Assembly (NCBI GenBank): GCA_014218215.1 | Contig: CP043652.1 | Location: 2,852,001-2,916,000, forward strand | Origin: Geodermatophilaceae bacterium NBWT11 | GTDB taxonomy: Bacteria; Actinomycetota; Actinomycetes; Mycobacteriales; Geodermatophilaceae | Direction of reading: 5' to 3' | Length of the DNA: 64,000 nucleotides | Part shown: one piece after another, positions 27,256 through 35,767 of the stretch | Layout of the letters: each line of letters starts with the position of its first letter | Numbering within the stretch: the stretch's first letter is position 1 | Position numbers and translations under genes: made by a program | Notes under the pieces: generated by a model | What the model saw: only the letters and a program-made list of their open reading frames with translations | The model's database searches: none | What the model was told of the DNA's origin: nothing

Positions 27256-27428
27256 CCCGGGGGTCTCCAGCCGGACCTCCGGCTCGTGCGTGGCGCCGGC
27301 TGCACCACTTCCGGCACCCCACCCCTGAGCGGGGGTGGCGTGGGGTGTCGCGGCCGGGGTGGGATGCACGGGAAGATGACCCTCGAGCGGCCCGCACCCA
27401 CGAGCGGGCTCGAGCACCGGAGGCGACC

Positions 27429-27656
27429 GTGGCCAAGAAGAACGAGAAGCACGCCCACCTGGTGGAGCCCACCTGGGGCCAGTCCGAGGACGGCGGCCCG
27501 CCGCTGACCGAGCTGGTCAGCGAGATGACCGGGTCCCTGTCGCCGTTCGGTGAGGACCACGCGTTCCCGCTGCCCGCCGACCGGCTGCGCTACGCCCACC
27601 CGACCGACAAGCCCAACCGCGCCGGCGTCCAGCTCCGTCCGGGCGAGAAGGCATGA
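27429..27656 (+). CDS. Small hypothetical protein coupled to acyl-CoA synthetase
   Basis: A 75-residue hydrophilic protein from GTG 27429, with GGAGG 5 bases upstream: [74 protein letters not shown]. It has no known motif. Its TGA overlaps the next ATG (ATGA, 27653-27656), which implies joint translation with the acyl-CoA synthetase. An accessory role for that enzyme is possible but only inferred. Confidence 0.65.
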   Translation: MAKKNEKHAHLVEPTWGQSEDGGPPLTELVSEMTGSLSPFGEDHAFPLPADRLRYAHPTDKPNRAGVQLRPGEKA

Positions 27657-29299
27657 CCGCCCCCGCGCTGCCGTCCTACAGCAGCGGCACCTCCACGGTG
27701 CCCCTGCTCGGCGACACCATCGGGGCCAACCTCGACCGGACGGCGGCGCGGGTCGGCGACCACGAGGCACTCGTCGAGTGCGCGACCGGTCGCCGCTGGA
27801 GCTACACGCAGCTCGTCGACGACGTCGACGCCTGCGCGCTCGGCCTGGACGCCCTCGGCGTGCAGAAGGGCGACCGGGTCGGCATCTGGGCGCCCAACTG
27901 CGCCGAGTGGGTCTTCGTCCAGTACGGCACCGCCAAGCTCGGCGTCGTCCTGGTCAACATCAACCCGGCCTACCGCACCCACGAGCTGTCCTACGTGCTG
28001 GAGCAGGCCGGCATCTCGGTGCTGGTCGCGGCGCCGGAGTTCAAGACCAGCGACTACCGGGCGATGGTCGCCGACGTGCGCGGTGACTGCCCGGACCTGC
28101 GCGAGGTCGTCTTCCTCGGCGACCCGGAGTGGGAGCAGCTGATGGCCACCGGCCGGGCCGCCGACCGGTCGCTGCTGGCCCGCCGCGAGGCCGAGCTGTC
28201 CCCGGACGACGCGATCAACATCCAGTACACCTCGGGGACGACCGGCTTCCCGAAGGGCGCCACCCTCACCCACCACAACCTGCTCAACAACGGGTTCTTC
28301 GTGGGGGAGGGCTGCAGCTACACCGAGGCCGACCGGGTGTGCATCCCGGTGCCCTACTACCACTGCTTCGGCATGGGGATGGGCAACCTGGGCTGCACCT
28401 CGCACGGCTCCACGATGGTCATCCCGGCGCCCGGGTTCGACCCCGCGCTGACCCTGCAGGCCGTCCAGGACGAGGGGTGCACCTCGCTGTACGGCGTCCC
28501 CACGATGTTCATCGCCGAGCTCGCGCTGCCGGACTTCGCCTCCTACGACCTGTCCAGCCTGCGCACCGGGATCATGGCCGGCTCGCCGTGCCCGGTCGAG
28601 GTGATGAAGCGCGTGGTCGCCGAGATGCACATGGAGCAGGTGACCATCGCCTACGGGATGACCGAGACGTCCCCGGTGTCCACCCAGACCGGCGCGGACG
28701 ACGATCTCGACCGCCGCACCGCCACGGTCGGGCGCACCCACCCGCACCTGGAGAGCAAGGTCGTCGACCCCGAGACCGGTCTGACCGTGCCCCGCGGGAC
28801 CACCGGTGAGCTCTGCACCCGCGGCTACTCGGTGATGCTGGGCTACTGGGACGAGCCGGCCAAGACCGCCGAGGTGCTCGACGCCGCCCGCTGGATGCAC
28901 ACCGGCGACCTCGCGGTGATGGACGAGGCCGGCTACGTCAACATCGTCGGCCGGATCAAGGACATGGTGATCCGCGGCGGGGAGAACGTGTACCCGCGCG
29001 AGATCGAGGAGTTCCTCTACGCCCACCCCGACATCACCGACGTGCAGGTCATCGGCGTCCCGGACCAGAAGTACGGCGAGGAGCTGATGGCCTGGGTGCA
29101 GCTGCGCCCGGGCGCCGAGCCGATGACCGCCGAGGCGCTGAAGGCCTACTGCACCGGCAAGCTCGCGCACTACAAGGTGCCCCGCTACGTCAAGGTCGTC
29201 GAGGCGTTCCCCATGACGGTGACCGGCAAGGTCCGCAAGGTCGAGATGCGCCAGGTCTCCAGCGAGGAGCTCGGCCTCACCGAGGTCGCGACCGCCTAG
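27653..29299 (+). CDS. Fatty-acyl-CoA synthetase (AMP-binding, FadD type)
   Basis: A 548-residue cytoplasmic acyl-adenylate enzyme that activates a fatty acid with ATP and CoA. The P-loop motif is [20 protein letters not shown], followed by [26 protein letters not shown] (A5) and [37 protein letters not shown] (A7-A8). The catalytic Lys is near the end ([15 protein letters not shown]10). It resembles FadD35-type medium- to long-chain ligases. It is translated with the small protein before it; its stop shares CTAG with the convergent next gene. Confidence 0.93.
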   Translation: MTAPALPSYSSGTSTVPLLGDTIGANLDRTAARVGDHEALVECATGRRWSYTQLVDDVDACALGLDALGVQKGDRVGIWAPNCAEWVFVQYGTAKLGVVLVNINPAYRTHELSYVLEQAGISVLVAAPEFKTSDYRAMVADVRGDCPDLREVVFLGDPEWEQLMATGRAADRSLLARREAELSPDDAINIQYTSGTTGFPKGATLTHHNLLNNGFFVGEGCSYTEADRVCIPVPYYHCFGMGMGNLGCTSHGSTMVIPAPGFDPALTLQAVQDEGCTSLYGVPTMFIAELALPDFASYDLSSLRTGIMAGSPCPVEVMKRVVAEMHMEQVTIAYGMTETSPVSTQTGADDDLDRRTATVGRTHPHLESKVVDPETGLTVPRGTTGELCTRGYSVMLGYWDEPAKTAEVLDAARWMHTGDLAVMDEAGYVNIVGRIKDMVIRGGENVYPREIEEFLYAHPDITDVQVIGVPDQKYGEELMAWVQLRPGAEPMTAEALKAYCTGKLAHYKVPRYVKVVEAFPMTVTGKVRKVEMRQVSSEELGLTEVATA

Positions 29300-29601
29300 C
29301 GGGCGAGGCGGGTGATCGCTTTGGACAGCAGGTTGCCCACGACGACCCACACGATCGCGGCGATGAGCGCGTTCACCGTCTCGGCGATCTTCGGGTCCTC
29401 GGGGTTGAACAGGGCGACGGTGAACCACCCCAGGTCGTCGCGCACGCCCGCGGTGAACTGCACCAGCGGGTTGGCCGGGTTCGCCTCGAAGAGGGTGAAC
29501 ACCGCGTAGAGCACGATCAGCCCGCCCACCACCGAGGTGACCAGGCGGATCGCCGCGGCCAGGGTGGTCACGACGCGGGACGCAGCGGTGCGGACAGCCA
29601 T
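29296..29601 (-). CDS. Small two-helix membrane protein
   Basis: A 101-residue protein starting at ATG 29601 ([101 protein letters not shown]). It has a transmembrane helix near residues 18-38 and a second at about 76-93. The [10 protein letters not shown] loop is reminiscent of YggT-like proteins, but I do not assign that family. Its TAG stop overlaps the fadD TAG on the other strand. Confidence 0.65.
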   Translation of the reverse strand: MAVRTAASRVVTTLAAAIRLVTSVVGGLIVLYAVFTLFEANPANPLVQFTAGVRDDLGWFTVALFNPEDPKIAETVNALIAAIVWVVVGNLLSKAITRLAR

Positions 29602-29635
29602 GCCGGGCATCGTCGCATCCGGCGGCCCCCGGGAG

Positions 29636-29977
29636 CTACCGGCCGGTAACGTCCCCGGTCGGCCCGGCCAGGTCGACGGCCAGCGCGGCGACGGCGGTGA
29701 GGACGACGAGACCGGTCGCCCACCGCACCGAGGTCCGGTCGGCACCGGGCCCCGCGGTCTCCGCGGCCTGCCGCACGCCGCGGGCCCGCCGGGGGGCGAG
29801 CACCCCGAGCAGGGTGAGCCCAACCAGGGCGACGAGCCCGGCGGGCAGGGCCAGCAGCGGCTGGTCGCGCACCACCGCCGTCCGCACCAGCAGCGCGGCC
29901 ACCACCAGCACCGCCAGCCCGGTCCGTTGCCAGGCCAGCGCGGTGCGGGCCGGCTGGGTCTCCCCGGCGCGGCGCAC
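29636..29977 (-). CDS. DUF202 membrane protein (second of a pair)
   Basis: A 113-residue protein of the DUF202 (YidH) family: RRAGETQPARTALAWQRTGLAVLVVAALLVRTAVVR, the conserved Q-x-ARTxLAWxRTxLA motif, then two more helices. Together with the neighbour gene it makes a tandem of DUF202 genes, presumably partners in a membrane complex of unknown function. I give GTG 29977, 5 bases after the upstream stop; a CTG at 29986 that overlaps the upstream TGA is an alternative start. Confidence 0.8.
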   Translation of the reverse strand: MRRAGETQPARTALAWQRTGLAVLVVAALLVRTAVVRDQPLLALPAGLVALVGLTLLGVLAPRRARGVRQAAETAGPGADRTSVRWATGLVVLTAVAALAVDLAGPTGDVTGR

Positions 29978-29982
29978 GTCGG

Positions 29983-30324
29983 TCAGCGGACCGCCTCCAC
30001 GACGACCAGCACGAGCACCAGGACGACGAGGGCCGCCAGCGCGCCGGTCACCCAGCCGGCGATCGCGCTCACCGGCAGCGGCTCGTCCGCGGCGATCGCC
30101 GCCTCGGCCCGCGACCACCGGCGGTACCCCAGCAGCGCGGTCAGCAGGCCGCCGGCCATGAGCCCCACCGACACCGCCAGGCTGCCCCCCGGGACACCGA
30201 GCTCGGGCACGAACTGGGCCACCGCGACCCCGCCGGCGACCAGCGCCAGAGCGGTCCGCAGCCAGGCCAGCAGGGTGCGCTCGTTGGCCAGGCTGAACCG
30301 GTAGTCCGGGTGGGGCGCGGGCAC
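29983..30324 (-). CDS. DUF202 membrane protein (first of a pair)
   Basis: A 113-residue YidH-type protein: HPDYRFSLANERTLLAWLRTALALVAGGVAVAQFVPELG, the DUF202 hallmark (F-x-L-A-N-E-R-T-x-L-A-W-x-R-T), followed by two further helices (LAVSVGLMAGGLLTALLGYRRW and IAGWVTGALAALVVLVLVLVVVEAV). It leads the two-gene DUF202 operon. GTG 30324 is set by the TACCCT box 6 bases upstream and the conserved N-terminal length. Confidence 0.85.
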   Translation of the reverse strand: MPAPHPDYRFSLANERTLLAWLRTALALVAGGVAVAQFVPELGVPGGSLAVSVGLMAGGLLTALLGYRRWSRAEAAIAADEPLPVSAIAGWVTGALAALVVLVLVLVVVEAVR

Positions 30325-30330
30325 GCGGCC

Positions 30331-30336
30331 AGGGTA
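30331..30336 (-). promoter_or_regulatory. -10 box, leaderless promoter of the DUF202 pair
   Basis: TACCCT on the minus strand, 6 bases before GTG 30324. Confidence 0.45.
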
Positions 30337-30469
30337 GGGCGGGGTCGAGGAACCCGCGGGCCCGGCGGGTCGGCGCCGACTACGGTGGGACGACGGCGGC
30401 CCGGAACCGGGCCGCCGTCCTGCGTCCGGCCCCGGCCGGCAACGACCCAGAGCGAGTGAGGGACCCGAC

Positions 30470-30856
30470 GTGCCCAGCGGCAAGGTGAAGTGGTTCAACC
30501 CGGAGAAGGGGTTCGGGTTCCTGTCCCAGGAGGGCGGGGGTCCCGACGTGTTCGTGCACCGGGACTCGCTGCCCGAGGGCACCACCGAGCTCAAGCCGGG
30601 CCAGCGGGTCGAGTACGGCATCGTCCAGGGCCGCCGCGGCGACCAGGCGCTGCAGGTGCAGGTGCTCGACCCGCTGCCCTCGGCGGTGGCGGCCACCCGG
30701 AAGAAGCCCGACGACCTGGTCCCGATCATCGAGGACCTCATCCGGCTGCTGGACACCGTGGGCAACGGCCTGCGGCACGGCCGGCACCCGGACAAGGCCT
30801 CGGCCGGCAAGATCGCCTCGGTGCTCCGCGCCGTGGCCTCGGACCTCGAGGGCTGA
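30470..30856 (+). CDS. cspB: Cold-shock domain protein with C-terminal extension
   Basis: A 128-residue nucleic-acid chaperone. Residues 1-67 are a complete cold-shock domain with both RNA-binding motifs: KWFNPEKGFGFLSQE (RNP1, KGFGFL) and VFVHRDSL (RNP2, VFVH). Residues of about 70-128 form an added alpha-helical domain (DDLVPIIEDLIRLLDTVGNGLRHGRHPDKASAGKIASVLRAVASDLEG) seen in the actinobacterial CspB/Rv0871 type. GTG 30470 gives the standard PSGKVKWF start. A TACGGT box at 30381-30386 leaves a long leader, as expected for cold-shock genes. Confidence 0.92.
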   Translation: MPSGKVKWFNPEKGFGFLSQEGGGPDVFVHRDSLPEGTTELKPGQRVEYGIVQGRRGDQALQVQVLDPLPSAVAATRKKPDDLVPIIEDLIRLLDTVGNGLRHGRHPDKASAGKIASVLRAVASDLEG

Positions 30857-30858
30857 GG

Positions 30859-31338
30859 TCAGCCGGCGGGGGCCGTGAGGTCCCCGCCGGCCCGCACGAA
30901 GCCGATCGGCCAGGCGCCGGACAACCCGTCGCACTGGTCGTCCACGGAGTCCTCGACGAGCACCAGGTAGAACGCCGCCGGGACGACGTCGGAGCTGTTG
31001 ATGCCGGTGAACGTCGTGGTGTCGGCCTCGACGTCGACGGTGCCGATCGTCTCCTCCAGCTGGTCGTCGAAGACCTGCACGCTCCAGCCCCGTTCTGCGA
31101 CGGCGGGGTCCACGCGCAGGGTGATGGTGCTGTCGGCCTCCACCTCCACGATGGGCGGGGTGACCTGGTAGCGCTGGCCCTCCCCGCCCAGGCAGTACTG
31201 GGTCGGCTGGACCTCGACGGTCTGGTTGCCGGCCTGCACCCGGGCGGTGGGTGCGGTGTCGGGGGTGTCGTCGCCACAGCCGGTCAGCACGACCGCCGCA
31301 CCGGTCACCGTCGCCAGCAGCAGCGCGCGTGCCCTCAT
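30859..31338 (-). CDS. DUF2771-family lipoprotein
   Basis: A 159-residue predicted lipoprotein: MRARALLLATVTGAAVVLTGCGDD with lipobox Cys21. The mature part (VQAGNQTVEVQPTQYCLGGEGQRYQVTPPIVEVEADSTITLRVDPAVAERGWSVQVFDDQLEETIG) matches the DUF2771 family of exported actinobacterial proteins (mycobacterial relative Rv0875c). Function unknown. The ATG has AGGAG 10 bases upstream. Its first four bases overlap the stop of the upstream MFS gene, so it is the second gene of a two-gene unit; its stop is 2 bases from the cspB stop. Confidence 0.82.
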   Translation of the reverse strand: MRARALLLATVTGAAVVLTGCGDDTPDTAPTARVQAGNQTVEVQPTQYCLGGEGQRYQVTPPIVEVEADSTITLRVDPAVAERGWSVQVFDDQLEETIGTVDVEADTTTFTGINSSDVVPAAFYLVLVEDSVDDQCDGLSGAWPIGFVRAGGDLTAPAG

Positions 31339-33011
31339 CGTGTCCACTCCTGGTCTGGGGTCGCGGGCCCGTCGACCCGTCCGGTGCCGCCGCCCCGACG
31401 TCCGCGTCGGAGCAGGCCGCGACCGCCGGGCGCCCGGTCGACCCGGGGTGCCGGGCGGGGCGGGCGCTGCCCGCGCAGCTGCCCCCAGAGAACCAGGCCC
31501 ACCGCGAGCACCAGCAGGGAGGCCGCGACGGTGAAGCCCAGCCAGCCGATCGTGGGCAGCGCGATGCCCAGCGCACCGCCGAACACCCAGGCCAGCTGCA
31601 GCAGCGTCTCCGACCGGGCGAACGCCGAGGCCCGCAGCGACTCCGGCACCTCGCGCTGGACGATCGCGTCGAGGGCGACCTTGCCCAGCCCGTTGGCGAT
31701 CGCGGCCACCAGCGCGACCAGCCCGGCCATCGGCAGGCTGTAGAACACCGCCGCGCCCACCGTCACCACCGCCGCGACCGAGGCGGCGACCAGCACCAGC
31801 CGGTCGGGGCTGGTGGCCTGCAGCCGGGAGCCGATCGCCGTGCCGATGAAGCTGCCGATCCCGGCGGCCGCGGCGATGCCGCCCAGGGCCAGCGTGGCGT
31901 CCCAGGCGTCGTCGACGGTGGCCTGCACCAGGAACGCGGAGAAGATGGTGAGGAACCCGGCCAGCCCGCGCAGCGCCGCGGTGGCCCGCAGCGCGGTGAC
32001 CACGTAGGAGCCCAGCGCCCGGCGGCGGCGCTCGCCGGTGGCGTCGTCCCCGCTGGTGAGCACGTCGGCGGGGAGCCCGGGCAGGGCGACGTCGACCCGG
32101 TGCGGCAGCGCCACGGCCAGCAGCCCGGCGATCACGAAGACCGTGGCGGTGGCGTAGAGCAGCCAGTCGAACCCGGCGTACCGGGCGATCCCGGCCCCGA
32201 TGCCGCCGAGCACCCCGGCGGTCAGCAGCCCGAACACCGAGAGCCGGGCGTTGGCCGAGGTCAGCGACATCTGCTCGGGCAGCACGCGGGGGACGACGGC
32301 GGCGCGCAGCACGTTGAGGCCCTTGGAGAGCACCAGCACCCCGAGGGCGGCCGGGTAGAGCCAGATCCCGTCGTAGTTGGCGGCCATCACCACCGCCAGC
32401 ACGGCGCGACCGACCAGGCTCCCGGCCAGCGCCCACCGGCGGCCGCGCTGCAACCGGTCCAGCATCGGCCCGATCACCGGTGCGACCACCGCGAACGGCG
32501 CCATCGTCACCAGCAGGTAGAGCGCCACGTTGCCGCGCTGGGCGTCGGTGGAGGCCGCGAAGAACAGCGTGCCGGCCAGCGAGACGGCGATCATCGCGTC
32601 CCCGGCCATGTGCAGGGCGTTGACCCACAGCAGCCCGGCCAGCCCGCTGTCCCCGGCGCCGTCGGCCCGGCTGGCGGCGTTCACCCGACGCACCGCGGCC
32701 CCGGTGAGCTGCCTGGTGCGGCGGGCGGCGACCCGGGTGACGGTCACCTTCTGAGGCCGGGCGCCGAGCACCGTGGTCGGCTGGGTGGCCTCGACGGGGT
32801 CCGTCGGCGGCCGCCAGGTCTGCGGCGCGACGACGGGGGTGGTCACCGTGGGGGAGTCGTCACCCGGGCGGGCGGACGGCGCCACCGGCATCGGCCGGGT
32901 CTGGGAGCGGGGCACCTCGACCGGGGCGGTGTCGTGCCGGACCGCCGGGGACCCCGGGGCGCGCCGCAGGGCCCACCGCCGTCGTCGCGGGGGAGTGGAG
33001 GCGGACGGCAC
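31335..33011 (-). CDS. MFS transporter with long N-terminal region
   Basis: A 558-residue protein from GTG 33011. About 90 N-terminal residues are proline/arginine-rich and unstructured; then a 12-helix MFS permease begins (GLAGLLWVNALHMAGDAMIAVSLAGTLFFAASTDAQRGNVALYLLVTMAPFAVVAPVIGPMLDRLQRGRRW). The C-terminus is again Arg/Gly-rich. It corresponds to mycobacterial Rv0876c, next to the DUF2771 gene. The substrate is unknown. The frame is open further (ATG 33086), but that start would overlap the start of the divergent gene, so GTG 33011 is preferred. Confidence 0.8.
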   Translation of the reverse strand: MPSASTPPRRRRWALRRAPGSPAVRHDTAPVEVPRSQTRPMPVAPSARPGDDSPTVTTPVVAPQTWRPPTDPVEATQPTTVLGARPQKVTVTRVAARRTRQLTGAAVRRVNAASRADGAGDSGLAGLLWVNALHMAGDAMIAVSLAGTLFFAASTDAQRGNVALYLLVTMAPFAVVAPVIGPMLDRLQRGRRWALAGSLVGRAVLAVVMAANYDGIWLYPAALGVLVLSKGLNVLRAAVVPRVLPEQMSLTSANARLSVFGLLTAGVLGGIGAGIARYAGFDWLLYATATVFVIAGLLAVALPHRVDVALPGLPADVLTSGDDATGERRRRALGSYVVTALRATAALRGLAGFLTIFSAFLVQATVDDAWDATLALGGIAAAAGIGSFIGTAIGSRLQATSPDRLVLVAASVAAVVTVGAAVFYSLPMAGLVALVAAIANGLGKVALDAIVQREVPESLRASAFARSETLLQLAWVFGGALGIALPTIGWLGFTVAASLLVLAVGLVLWGQLRGQRPPRPAPRVDRAPGGRGLLRRGRRGGGTGRVDGPATPDQEWTR

Positions 33012-33015
33012 CGGT

Positions 33016-33088
33016 CCATGGTGCCCCACCCGGACGACGCTCCCGGTCACCTCGCCGCCCCCGCCCGGCCCCTGGTGGGGCACCATGG
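33016..33088. promoter_or_regulatory. Perfect 15-bp inverted repeat in the divergent MFS/DUF3027 promoter region
   Basis: CCATGGTGCCCCACC (33016-33030) and its exact reverse complement GGTGGGGCACCATGG (33074-33088), 43 bases apart. Read outwards, each gene has the same GGTGGGGCACCATGG element directly before its GTG start, 4 bases away for the MFS gene and 5 for DUF3027. It could be a shared operator or a pair of matching translation leaders. Confidence 0.7.
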
Positions 33089-33093
33089 GGTGC

Positions 33094-33897
33094 GTGTCCG
33101 AGCCCGTGCCCACCCCTGTGCCCGCCTCCTCCTCCCTCGACGTGCTGACCGCTGCCGTCGAGGAGGCCCGGGCCGCTGCGGTCGAGGTGGCCGGCGCCGA
33201 GGTCGAGGTCGGGGACCACGTGGGCACCTCCCGCGAGGCCGAGGGCGACCCGGACGCGCTGGGCGAGGTGCTCACGCACACCTTCGAGGCAGCCCTGCCC
33301 GGCTACGTCGGCTGGCACTGGGCGGTCACGGTCGCCCACGTCCCCGGTGACGCCGAGGTGACCGTCGACGAGGTCGTGCTGCTGCCCGGCGACTCGGCCC
33401 TGCTGGCCCCGGCCTGGGTGCCCTGGCACGAGCGGCTGCGCCCCGGTGACCTGTCCGTCGGCGACGTGCTGCCCTCCACCGAGGACGACCCGCGGCTGGT
33501 ACCGGCCTACCTGGCCGAGGACGACGCCGCGTCCGACCCCGCCGCGATGGCGGTGGCCGAGGAGCTCGGCATCGGCCGCGAGCGGGTGCTGTCGGTCGAG
33601 GGTCGGCTCCTGGCGCTGACCCGCTGGACCGAGGGCGAGTTCGGCTCCTCGTCGTCCATGGCCCGGCACGCCCCCGGCCCCTGCGGCAGCTGCGGGTTCC
33701 TGATGCCGCTGGCCGGGTCGCTGCGCGGGGCCCTCGGGGTCTGCGCGAACGCCTACGCCCCGGCCGACGGCCGCGTCGTCCCGGTCGGCTACGGCTGCGG
33801 CGCGCACAGCCAGGCCACCCTGGAGGTCCAGGACGGCCCCCCGGCCGAGATCGTCACGTCCTCGCACTACGACACCAACCAGTACGACCAGCTCTGA
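33094..33897 (+). CDS. DUF3027-family protein
   Basis: A 267-residue protein of the DUF3027 family (mycobacterial Rv0877). Conserved blocks: GDHVGTSREAEGDPDALGEVLTHTFEAALPGYVGWHWAVTVAHVPG, LLPGDSALLAPAWVPWHERLRPGDLSVGDVLP, and the Cys-rich RHAPGPCGSCGFLMPLAGSLRGALGVCANAYAPADGRVVPVGYGCGAHSQATLE, whose C-x2-C ... C ... C could bind zinc. Function unknown. GTG 33094 is chosen; ATG 33085 is an alternative that would overlap the MFS start region. The stop lies 3 bases from the DUF2530 stop. Confidence 0.82.
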   Translation: MSEPVPTPVPASSSLDVLTAAVEEARAAAVEVAGAEVEVGDHVGTSREAEGDPDALGEVLTHTFEAALPGYVGWHWAVTVAHVPGDAEVTVDEVVLLPGDSALLAPAWVPWHERLRPGDLSVGDVLPSTEDDPRLVPAYLAEDDAASDPAAMAVAEELGIGRERVLSVEGRLLALTRWTEGEFGSSSSMARHAPGPCGSCGFLMPLAGSLRGALGVCANAYAPADGRVVPVGYGCGAHSQATLEVQDGPPAEIVTSSHYDTNQYDQL

Positions 33898-33900
33898 GGT

Positions 33901-34110
33901 CTAGCGCTGGCCCTGCCAGCGCATGATCCCGAGGCCGCCGACGGCCAGTGCGATCGCGCACAGGCAGGTCCAGGTCCACACCCGGTCGACCCGGTCGCCG
34001 AGCAGCAGCACCACCACGAGCGCCACGACCCACAGGGCGATGCCCACGAGCACCACGCGGGCGGTGTCCACCCGCAGCGGGGGCGGTGAGGGACGGGTCG
34101 GGCGGGGCAC
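33901..34110 (-). CDS. DUF2530 small membrane protein
   Basis: A 69-residue two-helix protein (PPPLRVDTARVVLVGIALWVVALVVVLLLGDRVDRVWTWTCLCAIALAVGGLGIMRWQGQR) of the DUF2530 family (mycobacterial Rv0879c). The PPPLRVD start and the W-x-W-x-C-x2-AIALAVGGLG part are the conserved features I recall. Function unknown. GTG 34110 follows a TACTGT box by 7 bases; leaderless expression is likely. Confidence 0.78.
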   Translation of the reverse strand: MPRPTRPSPPPLRVDTARVVLVGIALWVVALVVVLLLGDRVDRVWTWTCLCAIALAVGGLGIMRWQGQR

Positions 34111-34117
34111 GGTGCAA

Positions 34118-34123
34118 ACAGTA
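34118..34123 (-). promoter_or_regulatory. -10 box, leaderless promoter of the DUF2530 gene
   Basis: TACTGT on the minus strand, 7 bases before GTG 34110. Confidence 0.5.
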
Positions 34124-34211
34124 GGGGGAGCGGCCCCGCGGTGTGGCACGCTGTCGCCGCTCGTCGTCCGACGCGCCGGGTGTCGACCCGGTGCCGCACC
34201 CGGGGGTCACC

Positions 34212-35726
34212 ATGGCCGAGAAGTCGCGTCCCAGCACGAGCACACCCGCCGGGGACGACGCCGCAGCCGCGCGACCGGCCGGCAGCACCCGCCGGGGCAC
34301 CGGCCCGAAGGTGCGCCCCAAGAACGGCCTCGACCGCTACTTCTCGATCACCGAGCGGCGCTCCACGGTCACCCGGGAGCTGCGCGGCGGCCTGGTCACC
34401 TTCTTCACGATGGCCTACATCGTGGTGCTCAACCCGATCATCCTGTCCGGCGCCGACATCGACGGCACGACGCTGCCCTTCGCCTCGGTCGCCGCCGTCA
34501 CCGCGCTGGTCGCCGGGGTGCTGACGATCCTGATGGGCGTCGTCGGCCGCTACCCGTTCGCGCTGGCCGCAGGCCTGGGCATCAACGCCATCGTCGCGGT
34601 GTACGCGGCCACCCAGCTGACCTGGCCGGAGATCATGGGCCTGGTCGTGCTGGAGGGCCTGCTGATCACGGTGCTGGTGCTCACCGGCTTCCGCCGGGCG
34701 GTCTTCGAGGCCATCCCCGGCCAGCTCAAGACGGCGATCGCGGTCGGCATCGGCTTCTTCCTCACCATCATCGGCCTGGTCGACGCCGGCTTCGTCCGCC
34801 GCGCGCAGTCCGGCAGCGTGCCGCTGAGCTTCGGCATCGACGGGTCGCTGGCCGGCTGGCCGTTGCTGACCTTCGTCGTGGGCCTGGCGCTGACCAGCGT
34901 GCTCGTCGTCCGCAGGGTCCGGGGCGGGCTGCTGATCGGCATCGTGGCCACCACGGTCTTCGCCATCGTCGTCGAGGCGATCGCGAACGTCGGCTCCAGC
35001 AACGGCGGCACCAACCCGCGCGGCTGGGCGCTGCAGGTGCCCACGCTGCCGGAGAACATCGTCGAGCTGCCCGACTTCTCGGTGATCGGCAACGTGTCGC
35101 TGTTCGGCGGGTTCTCCCGGATCGGCGTCGTCGCCGCGCTGCTCATCGTCTTCGCGATCATGATCGCCGACTTCTTCGACACCGTCGGCACGGTCACCGC
35201 CGTCGGTGCCGAGGGCGACATGCTCGACGAGGACCGCAACCTGCCCCGCTCCCAGCCCGTGCTGCTGGTCGACTCCCTGGCCGCCGCGGCCGGCGGGGCG
35301 GCGAGCGTCAGCTCGAACACCACCTACGTGGAGAGCACCGCCGGGGTCGCCGACGGCGCCCGCACGGGCCTGGCCAGCGTGGCCACCGGGGTGCTGTTCC
35401 TGGTGGCGGTGTTCTTCACCCCGCTGGTCCAGGTGGTGCCCTCGGAGGCCGCCGCCCCGGTGCTGGTGATCGTCGGTGCGCTGCTGATCAGCCAGATCCG
35501 CGACCTCGAGTGGGGCGACCTGTCGCTGGTCATCCCGGCGTTCCTCACCATCACGCTGATGCCCTTCACCTACTCGATCACCAACGGCATCGGCGCCGGC
35601 GTCCTGAGCTACGTGTTGCTTCGGGTCGCGACCGGCCGGCGACGCGACGTGCACCTGCTGATGTGGGTGATCGCGGTGCTGTTCCTGGTGTACTTCGCCC
35701 TCGAGCCGCTGCAGCAGCTGTTCTGA
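34212..35726 (+). CDS. NCS2-family purine permease (AzgA type)
   Basis: A 504-residue proton-coupled permease for adenine, guanine or hypoxanthine. Family marks: ELRGGLVTFFTMAYIVVLNPIILSGAD at the first helix, PFALAAGLGINAIVAV, MIADFFDTVGTVTAVGAEGDMLDEDRNLPR and the AzgA hallmark SSNTTYVESTAGVADGARTGLASVATGVLF. About 12-14 helices. The N-terminal 40 residues are polar and basic. ATG 34212 fits the conserved start. The gene stands 41 bases before the MarR gene; regulation by that protein is possible but not shown. Confidence 0.93.
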   Translation: MAEKSRPSTSTPAGDDAAAARPAGSTRRGTGPKVRPKNGLDRYFSITERRSTVTRELRGGLVTFFTMAYIVVLNPIILSGADIDGTTLPFASVAAVTALVAGVLTILMGVVGRYPFALAAGLGINAIVAVYAATQLTWPEIMGLVVLEGLLITVLVLTGFRRAVFEAIPGQLKTAIAVGIGFFLTIIGLVDAGFVRRAQSGSVPLSFGIDGSLAGWPLLTFVVGLALTSVLVVRRVRGGLLIGIVATTVFAIVVEAIANVGSSNGGTNPRGWALQVPTLPENIVELPDFSVIGNVSLFGGFSRIGVVAALLIVFAIMIADFFDTVGTVTAVGAEGDMLDEDRNLPRSQPVLLVDSLAAAAGGAASVSSNTTYVESTAGVADGARTGLASVATGVLFLVAVFFTPLVQVVPSEAAAPVLVIVGALLISQIRDLEWGDLSLVIPAFLTITLMPFTYSITNGIGAGVLSYVLLRVATGRRRDVHLLMWVIAVLFLVYFALEPLQQLF

Positions 35727-35755
35727 ACCCGCTTTCCTTACCCGCCCTAAGTAGA

Positions 35756-35761
35756 TAGGCT
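35756..35761 (+). promoter_or_regulatory. -10 box, leaderless promoter of the MarR gene
   Basis: TAGGCT, 6 bases before GTG 35768, within the most AT-rich patch of the region. Confidence 0.45.
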
Positions 35762-35767
35762 CCGCCC

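Noticed and set aside
27256..27428. Inverted repeats such as CACCCCAC...GTGGGGTG and CTCGAG...CTCGAG before the 27429 gene
   Set aside because: Stems are broken and the gap is simply very GC-rich; no riboswitch or terminator of known type could be recognised.
20261..27656. Very long open frames on the strand opposite real genes (for example opposite the CFA synthase and the XPB partner, and spanning 24705-27656)
   Set aside because: At this G+C content stop codons are rare in antisense frames; the translations are Arg/Gly/Pro-rich without any domain, while the opposite strands encode clear families.
35737..35752. CTTA...TAAG inverted repeat as MarR operator
   Set aside because: Arms of only 4 bases; too short to claim an operator. 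Only the -10 box was kept.
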